Assembly (NCBI GenBank): GCA_036583965.1
Contig: JAZBQD010000017.1
Location: forward strand, 23,408,385-23,472,384
Reading direction: 5' to 3'
Source: Prunella strophiata
Lineage: Eukaryota > Chordata > Aves > Passeriformes > Prunellidae
DNA length: 64,000 nucleotides
Part shown: positions 1 to 14,739 of the stretch, in pieces
How the letters are laid out: every line of letters begins with the position of its first letter
Numbering within the stretch: the first letter of the stretch is position 1
The notes under the pieces: model-generated
The model's database searches: none
The model's input: the letters and a program-made list of their open reading frames with translations, nothing else
Told to the model about the DNA's origin: nothing
Position numbers and translations under genes: made by a program

Positions 1-1179
1 ATAGAAAGAGAATGAGGGAAAATTAGAAGCATAATCTAAAAATAACAGATTAAAATTACTTTGAAAACTCCAAGATGAAAGATGTAACTTTCTTGGAAAA
101 AAGCCTGCAAAGCAGCAATGCTGTGTCAGGGTATTGCTCTAAGAGTGATGATTAACAACTTAATGAGGACTGATACCATTATGAGGTCACAGACAGTATG
201 TCTTCTCAGGATACAGTTGTACAGAAGTACCCACAGTAGCCTGAAACATACAGATATCTAAATGAAAATACATCAGCAGTGCTGTACCCAGGGTATGTAG
301 CACTCAGTATGAAAAATTAACCTTATTTTTTTAAGATAACTTCTTTTTTGGGTGTATTGCACCATATATAGACATATAGATATATATGCAGTCTTATTCT
401 CAAAACTATCTCAGGGATCTGTAATGCATTTCTGGATGGAATGCTGTAGAAAGCTTCAAATGTCAATGCAATTTTGAACTGCATATGGATAATACTGTGG
501 TGTGGGAACATGGCAGTCCTGATTCAAGGTGAGATGTTGAACTTCCTCAGCAAGATATTTCTACCAGGGAGAGTTGAGAAGTCTCAGCGATTCTGAGACT
601 AATTGGCTAAATTTGGATTTTGATTGGAGATGAGGGTATGACGTGTAATTCATTACATTTGTTTTGAAGTCCATTTTTTTACTGTGAGTTGGTCAACAGA
701 CATTAAAAAATGTACATTGAAAATCACTGAGATTTTTTTCCTCTTACTGTATTGTTGCTCTTCTCTGACTTCTCTCTGGTGTCAGAATCACTTCCCACAT
801 TCCTGTACTTTACAGTCTTCTAGGAGCTCCAAATAGACTTGTTAAAGTATGGCACAGGGTTTACTCTCCTTCCCTGGGTTCTGTCCTCAGCTTCTATGTA
901 GCAGCAAGGGCTAACCATCTCAAAAGCAGAGAAATGAAAGTTGCATAAAATCCTGAGGATTAGTGAGAAGTATCTCTGGCAATGAATTCTCTTTGCAACA
1001 TTTTTTACTTTTTGTGCAGCAGTCCCATTCCAAGCAATGGCTTTCTCTCTTAGGTATTAACAAGAGCAGATGAGATGCAAAGACTTTGAAAATTCTCTAT
1101 ATTTGTTTGTCTCTGGAGTCTCCATATGTGCATAAATAGGAACCTTCGTGTGCCTTTTCTCATCCCATGTCCCATTTAG
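1..1179. other. Presumed guanylate cyclase intron, possible unproven exons
   Basis: No exon here can be called with confidence. Two weak candidates exist. One is an open + frame near 699-820 that begins with the bases of WSTDIKKC and runs into a hydrophobic stretch. The other is a 34-base segment at 1020-1053 between TTTTTGTGCAG and GGTATT that joins the next exon in phase. Confidence 0.3.
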
Positions 1180-1327
1180 ATTGCATTATACGGACAGCAA
1201 CAGGAAGCATGATGAGTGCTCCCCCAGCACTCAGTGACTCCAGTGTCAGCTGTGTTACTGCTCTGAGCTCCTGCACAGCAGCTGCCAACATGTCCAGGAG
1301 GAAATACTTCACCCAGACTGGGAGATA
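1180..1327 (+). CDS. Guanylate cyclase exon A: juxtamembrane segment
   Basis: The exon follows a strong pyrimidine-rich acceptor (CTTTTCTCATCCCATGTCCCATTTAG) and ends at TA|GTAAGT. The 148 bases hold 48 open codons plus two split codons. The peptide contains [10 protein letters not shown] and ends [11 protein letters not shown]. The GSMM resembles the GSLM/GSLL segment just before the pseudokinase of NPR-type cyclases. The final split Tyr codon joins exactly to DGRTVAIKK of the next exon. The call rests on phase, splice sites and position; the sequence itself is poorly conserved. Confidence 0.68.
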
Positions 1328-4230
1328 GTAAGTCAATATATTACTCATTTACTGCGGTATCTACTATATTAGTTTCACATTGATTTCTGGTTCTTGCCAC
1401 TTTCAATTGATAGACAGCGAAAAAGCATGAATTTATCTTGTCAGGCCAAATTGGGTAAGTTAAGATCATCACCCGACTTCGTTACTGCATATTGGCTGTG
1501 GAGTATTTTACATGCCAGGCTTCTGGTTTGGTTGTCATTTCTCCTTTTCTCTTAGGGTCTTGTTAAAAGGTTGTTGGTACATAAGATGTCCTGCATCTGT
1601 TAATGAATGGCCCTTGCTGTTCAAATGTGTCTGAAACCAAGGCTTTTATAAATCCATTTTTTCTAAAATGCAGGCAGAACAAACTAGGTTCTTTGCTCTA
1701 AAGAAAGTCATCCTCTACAGTAGCACATTGGAAATCTTGTCCTTTAACCAGCTGACACAACTCAAGATTTAGAGCATTTCACCTCTGAATCAAATTACAA
1801 AGCTGCATATCATGTAACTATAAGGACAAATGTTATAGGTATATCCTGCCATCCAAAAATCAATTGAACATGTGCAAAGCTGAAAGCAGTATTTATTTGA
1901 ACACACAGAGAAGAATCTGTGCTTTGCAGGATAAAGAAGCTTACTTGGGATCACCGGCTGGGAGAGAAATTGCCTTCAGCATAGGTTGTGGAAAATCACA
2001 GCCACTTCATTGAAGAAATACTGTGTTCAGCATTGATCTTTTTTGCTTCTTTCTCAATGGTGCCATTTTCATCATCATCATCATCCCCTTCCTCAGATGA
2101 CTCAACATCAAAAGCGTTTATCAAGGGTGAAAAATGTCTGAATGGGGCATTCAGTCTCATTGGTGAAGCACCTGCAATTACTGCACTAAACGTCCCATAC
2201 TCTGTATTTATATTGTGGTCATCACTAAAATTCCTGCAGATATCTCCACTGAATTCCTTTACTCTAAAAATGAATTTTTCTTTGTTCTTGATCAAACTCA
2301 GCTGCTTCTTTGCTGAAAATGCTCAACCCCATGAGAACAAAATTTTGTTAAATGGCAGTGAAGGATCTGCAGAACAGTAGCCAGAAGTAATGGATAGATG
2401 GGAGGTGGCTGTATATATTTCTCTAGCTCTGACATTTCCTTTGCTGCTACTCCATCATCAAACTGCCCCAGCTGACTTTAACACTCACATTCCAAATGGT
2501 GTCCACAGATCAAGATTACTTGAATACAATCACTAATGCCTTCTTTATCAAAAGAAACAGGGTTCTGTCTCTTGTCTTAGATTCAGAGTTGCAACCACAT
2601 ATGGACATGCTTAAATTCTTTGCCTCATCTCTAGAGATGTGCAGCTATTCCCCGTTAAAAAATAAATGCAGTCTATTTTTGTAATATTGCTGCCTTCTGA
2701 TGTTGCCCTAAAATCGTAAACAGCATTTCTTTCTGTTTCAGTGATGGTAGAACAGTGGCCATAAAGAAAATAATGAAGAAGGCATTCACACTGTCTAAAA
2801 ATATACGTAAAGAAGTAAAGCAAGTGAGGTAAGAAGTGAAATCTAAGAACTGTATGTTGTTCCGTTTTTACACTGATTTTTAAGGGCTTAAAATCTTTCC
2901 AAGTGTGACTGTAAATTCATATTCCTCTTTCTTTCAAACTTGGCTTGAAAGAGAACAAAGATTAAAATTTCCTTTTGTCTGTTTTATTTTTTCTCCACAT
3001 TGTCAGACAAAGCACTTGGTTTTCAGGTTGCATTACAAAACCAGGATGGACATCTGTGAAAATTACTGCTGTGATGTGATTTTTCTTGATTTTCACAGGG
3101 AACTTGACCATCCCAATCTCTGCAAATTCATTGGAGGTTGTATAGAAGTTCCAAATGTTGCCATTGTCACAGAGTACTGCCCCAAAGGCAGCCTGAGTGA
3201 TGTGCTCCTCAATGAAGAGATTCCTTTGAACTGGGGTTTCAGGTGAAAAAAATCCAACTTTTGAAAAGCTAAATGACATAGACTTGCTATATGCTGTTTG
3301 GGACAAGATGTTAATTTCAGATAAAGTTCTTGTCTAGACAAGCCTGTACTATGATATAGGGAGAGGGAGGGAAGGAGGGAAGGAGGGAAGGAAGTAGCAG
3401 AAGTGGCGGAAGTGGCGGAAGTGGCAGAAGGAAGGAAGGGAGGAAGGGAGTTGGAGGGAGGGAGGGGAGGGAGGGAGGAAGGAAGGAAGGAAGGAAGGAA
3501 AGTGACGGAAGGAAGGAAGTGGAGGAAAGGAAGTGGCGGAAGGAAGGAAGGACAGTGGCGGAAGGAAGGAAGTGGCGGAAGGAAGTGGCGGAAGGAAGGA
3601 AGTGGCGGAAGGAAGGAAGTGGCGGAAGGAAGGAAGTGGCGGAAGTGGCGGAAGTGGCGGAAGTGGCGGAAGTGGCGGAAGTGGCGGAAGGAAGGAAGGA
3701 AGGAAAGGAAGGAAGGAAGGAAGGAAGGAAGGAAGGAAGGAAGGAAGGAAGGAAGGAAGGAAGGAAGGAAGGAAGGAAGGAAGGAAGGAAGGAAGGAAGG
3801 AAGGAAGGAAGGAAGGAAGGAAGGAAGGAAGGAAATTTGAATATCCAATCCAACTTGTCTTTTGGGTGTTTTGAGAAATTATAAGTTTAGTCTTTGCAAT
3901 GTTAAGCCAATGACTTATCAACTTTCTCTAGTTATACTGCAAAACTGTTTTAAAACCCTTTATTCCTATATAACTTTACTTTGTTCCCAAATATCTTAGC
4001 TATTGTTCCCAAATATCTTAGCTATCCCTCTTTAACTAAAACCCACGACATCTCTGTTTGTGAAGACCTATTGGTGAAATTATTAGCATACCTGCAAGTG
4101 GTTTATTATTTTTACCAATACAGGAAATGAGCTCACATTGTCAATGGAATTTTCACAAAGGCAGTGACATTGTTTTTTGAATCGATTTTCTTGACATATC
4201 CTTTCTGTTCGGCTGTATGCTTGTCTTCAG

Positions 4231-4262
<32 letters not shown>

Positions 4263-7200
4263 TTTTCAGGAAGGAAACCTTCCAAATAAAGCAAGGAAGA
4301 TAATAAGATTGTTTCACTTGTAAATATATGAAACCGCTCCCAAGGATAAAAAATTACTGACAATTTCTGGAAGAAACTTTACTCTCTTGGCCTGCGAGCT
4401 GAGGGAAATACGGGTTTTCAAACAGTCACCTTAAGGGTTTTGGAAAAATGACCATGGGGACACAAGTTGAAAGCTATAGTTTCTGTAAACTTCAGTAGGC
4501 TTTAGAGTCATTTTTGAGTGAAATTGGAAATACTAGCCCACTGATTTTTGAATTTCAGGTTTTCTTTTGCTACTGATATTGCTCAAGGAATGGCCTATCT
4601 CCACCACCACAGAATATATCATGGACGGTTGAAGTCTAATAACTGTGTGATAGATGACCGATGGGTTTGTAAAATTGCAGGTAAAGAGAAAGCCAGAAAA
4701 AAATTTCAAAACTGTCCAGCTAACCCCCTAATTATAGATTTCACATGCAACACTCTTCCCAAGTGCTTTCATGTTGACATTTCATGTGGAATTCCTGACT
4801 GTACCAGACTTCACTAGCAGCGCCTTGTGCTGAAGCAAGTGTCATGTTACATTATCAAGTCAAGTCATTTAGTATGTGTCACAGATGCACACTTCAAATC
4901 CCACAAATGACTCAGCCTGTCAACATCTGAGCAGGAACTCTGCCTCATTCTCTCTTTTGATAGAGAGAGAAACCTGAGGCATGGACAATGTTATAAAGAG
5001 ATGTAGTAGTGCTGACTGATCGGTAAGTGCAAGGTAGTTTAATGAAGAAAAGCAGACTCAACTCAGAGCTCTTGTCTTGTTCATGGCATTGAATTGTATT
5101 CTTCCAGAGATGGATCAGCAGGTCAGGTCTACTCTTGGTACAGGAAGACAGCCTGTGGGAACAGGAAAACCACTGGAGAGTCTAGTTTAGGTTGCAGCTG
5201 CCAAAAGGAATTAAGACAATGATCATCTCTTCTACTTTTTGCCCAGAGCAGTCATCATACTCTCTAACCCACAGCCACCCTAAAAGCAGCAGCAGCAGAT
5301 TTGTTTTTCAGTGATATATCCTATGACTAAGGCTCCTACATGGGGCCAGGCTTGCTTCTCCAACTCCTTCTGTCTTCAGAACTGCCTACTCTGCTTGGAG
5401 CCTGTTCTGGAGAAAAACATAAAAATTAGACATAGTTGGATTACATCCAATGCATCACCTTAGCACAGATCCTCTCAATTGAATAGGATATCCGTGAAAT
5501 CATTCAGTAACTTCTGTTTTGATTCTGTTCTGTGTCAAACTATAGTGTTTTCAAATCTTCATGGCTTATCTGGATGCAATAATGTCAAACAAACCTCATC
5601 AATAACAAATGTGGGAGCTATTTTAAAAATGACCTCCACATAAAGGTTCAGTCCCTAGGAACATCTTAATTAGAGGTCACTCCAGATAAAACCAGATGTC
5701 TGCATCCAGCCTTCACATACAGTCAGAAGAGTGCTGCTTACGTAAGAAAGAAAACAGAAGTCAGTTGTTTTTTTCTCATTCTGAGTCATATGCTAAGAAT
5801 TCCTTCTATATTAGGCTAGAAGTATAGATGGAAAGATGTTTCACATCTATGCTGCCTTTGTTCTGATGCTAGTGGTGTTCAAGTAACGCCCACCATCTGA
5901 TTTTCAGTTGTTAGTCTGTCTAACTAGTAATTACTTGAGCAACCTGCCACCACACATAAGGATCAAGGGACAAAGTAGAACAGAAACCTGTATTTACATG
6001 CTAACTTTTGCATTGAGGTGAGACTATTATCTGAAAAAATTTGATAAAATCATTAAATAATTCTGATTTCAGTGGGTCATGTAGTTCAGTTTCTCTGCTG
6101 TCATTCAGTCTTGCCCAAATATTTGGTTTTCCAGATGCTATATTTGTAATAGTTTAGGGGGGAAAGACCACACCAACCCCACTATTTCTAGACTAAGATG
6201 TGTATTTCGAATAGGGAAAATTAATTTATTTAGACTAGCTGTGATACTGTCTACTACTGCACTTGTTTCAGGGAAGTATCCACTGAATAGCTTGCTTCCT
6301 GTTTTCTTCCACTTTAGATTATGGCTTGCAGTCATACAGAAAAGAAGATTTTCCTGATGGATCAAATTCATCCCAGCAGCATTTGTTACAGATTTACACA
6401 GCTCCTGAAATACGTAGTCTTTCAGATTTTGAACCCAATTCTATGTCCGATGTCTACAGGTAGCTACATTTTCCTGATCCCACTTTTAGTAATCTTAAGT
6501 ATTCTTTAATGATAGTTGGACTTGGTGCAATTCTGTTGTCACTCCAGGTATATGTTTGATTGTATTTTTAAAAGGATTGGTCCTGGACTACAGAACAGCA
6601 TAGATATCACAAGATCTTCTCTTTCAAGGTAGATAATCAAATACTCAATTCACTGACATTATTTAAAAGCAGAATTGGCCCAGTGATTTATAAGGAGTCA
6701 CTTCACTGGTAAGATTAAAAGACATAATATTATATATTTAACCTTTTTTTTTTTTTTTTTTTTTTTTTCCTGTGGTTATACTTTATGAAAAGTAGAATTA
6801 TTTCCAATAATGGCAATACCTTAGAAGTTAATAGCATCAATGTTCTAGAATGTCATAATGCACATATGCATCCTGTAATTCTATTATTGAATATCAATAC
6901 AATAATTTGGGAGCATATACATGGTGACAATATTTGATTTACAGTGAAAAAATAAAGAGAAGGGGAAAAAATGGATGCATTAGCAAATAGCTCCATTCCT
7001 TTCCTTTTGAAAGCCTTTATAGAAGATTGCTTTCCAGTGGCTTTCCCTCCCAGTGGTGGACTGCTTCTATCCAATCACTTTTCAGATAAGTGGGAACACA
7101 ATTGTAAACAAATGTCTGGGTATGCAATGTGCCTGAACATCATTACTTTTTATCTGTTCTATCAGATTAACTGAGCAAGAACTTGAAGTTTCAGTAGTAT

Positions 7201-7697
7201 TTCTGCCTATAGGCTTCAATATGTCCTTAGAATTTTCTCCAAAATAGCTCAGCTAAGGCAGTTTGGGATTGTGTTGGTATTTCTGGCTACTGTTATTTGT
7301 CCTATGTTGGTCTGTACTTTTTCACCATGAAGTAGTCTTTGAAAGAACTGTGCTCCAACTAAACAATAATTTTAGGATTGTCTTATACATTCCAGTTTAC
7401 CATTGCCCTGCAGCCAAAATGTATCCCAGAAAATGTTTCCTTGGTTTGTTCTCACTTTGCTCTTGTTCTGGATAGATATCATTATTTGACTTCACAGGCA
7501 ACTTTACCTCCTGAAGGCATTTTTTGCCAAGGGTTCCCCTTTAAATAGTCCTAAGATCTGATTTGCTCATATCCTATATGTCTACAATGAACTTTTGACA
7601 GATTTAGTGAATGTTTCCTGGATTTATCTTGCTGTCCCACCCACATGTATGCAAAAACTATATCTTCTTTTGTGTCACTGCAGTTATTAATTTCTTG

Positions 7698-7748
<51 letters not shown>

Positions 7749-10700
7749 AGCAATGAGAGAAAGCACCAAAAAAGGGAGAAGAGCAACATGCAGATAGGGA
7801 AGATAGAAAAGTACCCTGTACCATTAAAAAGGTTGTCTTCTTATCCGGGCTGGTCTTTAGAATTTACATTTTAACAAATTTTATTTTTGATTCTATGAGC
7901 AGGAGGTAAGCCTTCCTGATACATGTATTTGACCTCACTGGCCAGGCAGCATTGATCCAGGCTTGAAATCCTCAGTTTTTATCTGTGCAAATATTCCATT
8001 AATGTTCCTGAAGGTGAGGCCCAAATGAAAAATGAGTAGAAACTGCAGGAGAGGGACTTGTAATTTAGTGTGCTCTTACAGATGAATCACTTGCTTTTAA
8101 AGTTCTCTAGAAGAGTGTTGGTCAGATGGGAAAGCTAAAATGGAAGAGAGAACAGAAGCATGAACGTAACTCCTGTTTTGAGCTGAAGAGGCTGTTTCCA
8201 GTCACATCTCCTAGATTGGTTCTTCTTGATTTGTAATCTTCATATGATTTTCACTATCCACAATGGATAGTGAATTTTATTGGACAGTGCAGCTGAAGAC
8301 TAATTAAATCAATGCTGCTTTATCAGACTTATTATCATCTAATTATTATCCTTGAAAATCTGTTTTAGCTTTGCTGCCTTACCAGGATTGATTTTGCTTT
8401 CTCCTACCAAATCACCACAAAAATAATATAAAAATATTATCAGATTAATTTCTAAATTATTCATGATGTTTTATATGCATTATTTTATTTTCCAGTGGCG
8501 GTCCACAGGTGGGCTGAAGGATAGATAAACATATCCTGTTGCTAACAGAATGTCTTACAGAACAGTGCAACCATTGAAAACCAATATTCTCTAAAAAAGT
8601 AAATGTTACCATGCTGAGAGGCATGCAGGGGTAAATTATTACACAGTTTCACTATATAAAGTGACATCTTTATCCAGCCTGTTGGCTGAAAGATGTGCTT
8701 ACTTCTAAGAGATCACTGTTCTGGAAGATCTTCAATGAGTTCAGAAAAAAGATTAAATTCTCTGCTTTTACTGTCCTTTTCCATTCTTCATCCTTGACGA
8801 ATGTATTAAACCTTAGTTCAGCTGCAGAAGATAATGATCATGAGAATATAATTCAGAAGAAACAAGCAGAAATGCTTACTATAAAACATCTCCTCTGGAC
8901 ACAGAGAGATGTCATCACAGACTTTATGAAAATTTTCTAAAACAACAATCTTTTTGGTGACTGAAAATAGCCACTCCCCCCACTGGTGATTCTGATGAAC
9001 CTGCTTCTGACCCTTGACTGGGAGCAAAAATCATACACTTATGTTTAAGTGGTAGGAATCATGTATATAAACCTGAACAAATCGCCTCTGGATTCCATTA
9101 ATACTTACACAGAGAATTGCTTTGCTGTTGATCAAACTCTAACATCTCTGGGGCCTATAACCATGAGAGGCAAACATGAAACATTCAGTTACAAATGCCT
9201 GAAAACACAAAGCAGTAACAGCACTGTTGCCCTCCTTTCTTTTGAGATACTGGGATTTCAGTCATGGAATGGAGAATAATAAGAAATCATGAAAAGAAGA
9301 AATCACTGACTCAATTAACTGTTATTGCATTAAGATTTTTCTTATTTTTATTCTGCAGTTATGCCATCATTTTACTAGATATTGCCACAAGGAGTGACCC
9401 TCTGGCAGTAAGTAAAGATGACCTATCTGTAGAATTTGCATGACAGCTTTGATTCTGTTTCTGCTGAAGACAAACCAAGCTTTGAGTTACTGCATCTTTG
9501 AGTTACTTTATGAGTATGCATTTTCCTCATGATTTTATGGATGCCAGTTCAGTTCCCATGGAAAATGTAATCAGGGTTTCCTCATAGGTCTACCAGTTTT
9601 CCATTTCAGAGCTTTGAAGAAGAATATGTTATAAAAACAATGTAGCTCCAAAACTGCCTTTTGATTGGTTTTGTGAGGCTTAATAGCTAGGTGGGTGCAG
9701 GGAGAATATATGTATTAATATCTTTCTTTTTCTCCTGCTTCTTACTTTTCCTGTCATTTACAGGCCATTTAAGTGGAATCTTGCAGTAAAAAGAATGACC
9801 TAGAAAAGCAGATTAGCTGCTCTCCACAAGTAAAATATCTGTTTTGCATATGTCTTTTGATCACTGCTAAATGGCAAACAGAAAAAGAATGCACCTTGAA
9901 ATTGGAAACAGATGGTCTGGATATATAACCATGTTCTCTCTGAAATAATTTGCTTTACAAGAGTTGCAACAATAAAGACTTGAAACTACTATTTTTCCAG
10001 CTCTCACATTTTGTGATAATAGACTAATATAGTCCTTGTGGTCTCTTTAAAGTTTCCCAATATCTCGCCAGGTATTCATTTGTTTCAAAAGTTGTTTATG
10101 TCATATAAACACTAAGATTAAAGCCTGTCAGCCATGAGAAAGCTTTTAGAAAAGGTGACCCATTTTGGACTGGGTTGTATTTTTTTATCCTTTCTTTTCC
10201 CTTGTGTTCTTATGTAAAAAAATGCTGACTTAGAAGTGATAGTGAAGTTGTCATAAAAGTGATGATGATAATAGTAATATATTTTCAGTAGCTGCCATGA
10301 GAACCATAACACTTGTTTCAACATTGTTTAATCCCCTTTTCTCTAGAAAGATGATGTGTATTCAGCTGAATATTCTTGGTGCCCACCTTTGGCAGAATTA
10401 ATTTCAGGGAAGGCTGAGAATTCTTGCCCATGTCCCACAGATTATGTAGAGGTGAGTAAAATACAATGTTGTAAAGTACAGTACAAATTGTAAATAAAGT
10501 ACAATATTGTTGTACTTTGTACAATATTGTACAATATTTTGTACGATATTGTAAAAAAATCATTTATTGAAGTGAATTTACAAGATCATAGAGGTTTTAT
10601 GGCAATATTACCTTTGATAAATATAAATAACCCAGAAATCAAGAAGTATACCTCAAACAAGGCAAAATGGTGATATTTAATATCCTTAATAAAAAACCAG

Positions 10701-13700
10701 TCATTGTGACAATGAAAGATTCTGTTGTCCACTCCAGTTGCCAGTGTAATAGATTATGGTTTTAGTATTCAGTCATTGATTTTTGTGCAATTTCTTTTTA
10801 TTATAAAGTGTTGAATTCCATACATATTTAATGTTAGTAATATCTAGCTTACTGACAGAGGGCTTTCACATAATGAATTCTGTCTCAGGCAAATTATGAG
10901 TTTGGTTTGTTTTTTATGCAAGAAGTCTTTCTCTTCAGTAGCCTCAATAAAGTACACCCCCTCCCAGTTTAATTAAATCAGATCAATATGTGGTCATCCT
11001 CATTTCAGTTTCAGTGCAATATAATTCACCTTTGCTGGTTTGTAGCGAGATAAATGTAAAAAAAACTTCTTAGCAGCACTTTCTTTTTAATCAGAAGTTA
11101 ACATTCTTAAGGGGCACTTCAGCTCTTAATCTTTTGTGAAATTTGTGTGCAGACAAGTCCTCTGAAAACAATATGTGACTCCAACAGCATAACACTCTCT
11201 TACAGCACAGGACAAGAGCTTAAGTAGTATTTAACAGAAGGAACATGTATATTTTACTCATGATTTCTCACAGCAGCATTTTCATGAACTAATATCCTTC
11301 ATTCAGCAAAAGCCTGTAGAACTCCAGAAGCTTCAGTATAGCTCTGAAACTTCACCAGCTGCAGATAGAGCTTCACATAGGCAGTTGGCACCAAGAAAAC
11401 AGAAGTATTAACTTAAAATACTGCTTGTGCTTGGAATAATAAAAGGCTGTTTGCTTTTCTCACTCTCTTTCCCTTTCTGCAGTTAATTGAAAGGTGCAGA
11501 AAAAATAATCCATCCCAAAGGCCTACATTTGAACAAGTCAAGAAAATGTTGTACAAGATGAATCCTGTCAGCCCTGTTGACATGATGATGACTCTGGTAA
11601 ATTTAGCTTTTTTAATCCAATCCAATCTGCTCACTTTCAATAACTTTCACCTTTATCCTTCAGGGTTTTATTTTTTAAATCTTATATCCCTTATTTGGAA
11701 AAAATATCCACAGTTATTTGTTCCCTTTTGTTGCGGTGACTGTAGGTGCAGTTCTGCTTGAAACCCAACTTTTCTTCTCATTCAGCTTTTTAACTTTCTC
11801 AGCTTCTTCAGGGCTGAATGTTTTTGGTTTTTTTTCTGTAAAATATTGTTTGCAAACTATATTCCCTCTTTCCTGTGGTCCAGAAGTCTTATAGTACCAT
11901 GGATATAGAATCCCTGCATGGTACAAATAGCATGTTTATAAATCATTTTGAGCAGAGAATCTCAAGTCCATCAGCAGAGAAAGAAGATACCTGCCTCCAG
12001 ACTATTGCCTCACACAGAGGAAGGATGCAAAAAGCAAAGCATAGACAAGCATAGCAAGATAGTTTATGAAAGCATTGTGAGTTTTTGATAAACGTTTGAG
12101 ACTTTGATACCTTTTGTTTTAATAAGATTTTGTCTGTAGGTTGCTCTCTGCATTTGATTTGGCCCCTCAAGTTTGCATAAAATTTGAAAAGCCTGGAATT
12201 GCCTTCTGCTGTCTTGTGTGTAAGCAACAACCTCAAGTCTAAGTTGCTAAATTTACTTGAGGAGAAACCTGATCTTTAAATTTTGTAAAAAAGTGTTAGG
12301 TGTCTTAGACCTGTGCCCTTTTTATCTCTGAATGTTTTCAAAGCAGAATCATTCAAATACTTAAATCCTATCCAGCTAGGCATCTGTTTCAGTAAAAAGA
12401 TTAATTTTTGAAAAATTTTACTAAATTCTCTGTTATTTAGATGGAGAAATATAACAAACATCTGGAGATACTGGTTTCTGAGAGAACCCAGGATTTAATG
12501 CATGAAAAACAGAAGACTGATCGTCTCTTGTATAGTAAGTTATAAAGAAAAATACTGGATATTCTTCTCAATAATAATTTTATTTCAGCTTTCTAACTAC
12601 AAACAAGAACCCTTTGATACATGATTATTTAATAGGTAACATTTAGCTAGCAAAGAATGAATATACTTGTTTCTTGCAAAGCTGGAAAGATATTTAGCTA
12701 CTTTCTGTATTTCCCCCCCTAGAAATCAATACACTCATCTGAGAGCTATGGCCCAAAATCCATAGTGCTCTGACTTTGCATCGGTGTGGCAGGCCTTTTA
12801 TATAGTTATAAACATTGTGGAATTATAGTTGGTTGCTTTTGATGGCAGTGTATGTTCCAGAATTCTGTAAGAAAAAGAGGCATAAAGAGAATATATGGGA
12901 ACAGCATATACGTAAGCAAAAAACAAAGGGATGTGAAAGTCCAAGATAGTGGGAACAAATACAATTAAAAAAAAACAAACCATGGAAGAAATAGTAAACA
13001 TGCCTAACACAGATAGAAAGCACTAGCAGAGTTCACAAAGAGAGAATTAGTAAAATCCCAGATCACACCATTAGAATCTAACCTTACTCTTTCTTGAAAT
13101 GTATAGATACTGGTTTGTTTGGCCTAAAAGTTATGGCCATGTGAAAAATCTGGATATGTTATCAGTGAGATTTATTGTGAATTTTCACATTACAGCAGAG
13201 CAGATAATATTTTGCATTTATGAACATTTTTTGTGCATTTAAACCAGCATGATATGTCTTATATGTCCTTTTATCCATGAAAAAAGATTACAATGCTCTA
13301 CTTTCTACAACAGGTATGTTGCCAAAACAAGTAGCAGATGATCTCAGGCAGGGAAAACAGGCACAAGCTCAAAGTTACTCAAGTGTCACCATCTTCTTCA
13401 GGTAAATAAAAAATGAAAGATAGGACTAGAACTGTCTCCTACAGAAGAAACTCCTAGGCTTATAGTGGATGTGAAGCTCCTAACCGAGTACAGAATTTCT
13501 ATCTTAACTGCCACCTATTGTAATAGGTGGTTCTACAAAATAATGTCTTTTAAAATTCTCACACCTCCCTATTTTTCATTAGAATTACTTACATAAAAAA
13601 TGACATTACTCTGGAGCCCTAAAAAACAGCAGCACATCACTTTACATGTGTTACACATGCATGAATCTATTTTTCATAAAATAGGTCTAAGTAAAGAATC

Positions 13701-14700
13701 CAACATTTAGCCTGTGTAAAGAAAATTTGTCTGTCCTTAGAGTCCACATGGATTTACAGTTTTAATTTTTTTATGCATGCAGGAAGCAACATACAAATGG
13801 CAAGCCTTCACTTGTCATAAAAGAACAGATATCAAGTTCCCTTTTTTTTAGAGTTTATACATAACTCAAAACAGAAGACTGCTTAGTCTGTTACAGATTA
13901 AATTCTATCTGTAAAAATGCTTTACTGCATTGCTAAGCAAAAAGACTTAGGTCAGTCTGTCCTTTTAAATGGAAGGAGTCTTTTGTAAATTTAAATAAAT
14001 GAAGAAAAAATATCCAATAAGAATCTTAGCGAAAAATCTGTTGAAAAGAGAAGGTTGATATAATTGCATTGATAAATTTTTACTGTGTGTTTAAGATTAT
14101 TAATCAGCAGTGATTAGGACAGTGGATGATTATGCTCTTTCTGTTGTGTTTTAACAGTGACATTGTTGGCTTCACTGAGCTGTCCAGCAGCAGCACACCA
14201 TACCAAGTGGTAGATCTCTTGAACAAGCTTTATACCACTTTTGATGAAATCATAGATAACTATGATGTCTATAAGGTGGAGACAATAGGAGATGCCTGTA
14301 AGTTCCTTGAGCTTTGGATGATGATGGGACCTGGGGCATCAAGATGGAGACTCTGTGATGACAAGGAAGAACAACTGACGGAGATTTGGAAAGCTTCTTA
14401 CCACTGGGAAGACCAAATAAAACAATTAGGAGATGAGCTGTAGCAGAGCCCTAGCAAACTTTAGGAACATTTTCCTGCATATATTTATTCATTTGCATGG
14501 TTGATAAGTGTGGTGAATTGGACAAATGAATGGAGTAAAATACTGCTGCTGTTTATTTGGTTCCTATGACTAGTGAGGTCTGACTTTAAGTCTTGACAAT
14601 AGATTAATCCTAGTTGGCAACTTCTGTATCAGGGGAACACAACTGAAAAATTTATCTTCTACATGGGATCATACATGCCATACCCTAATCTTTATTATCT

Positions 14701-14739
<39 letters not shown>

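Noticed and set aside
3093..3921. Long frames rich in FLPS or EGRK
   Set aside because: They are translations of the GGAA/GTGGCGGAA array.
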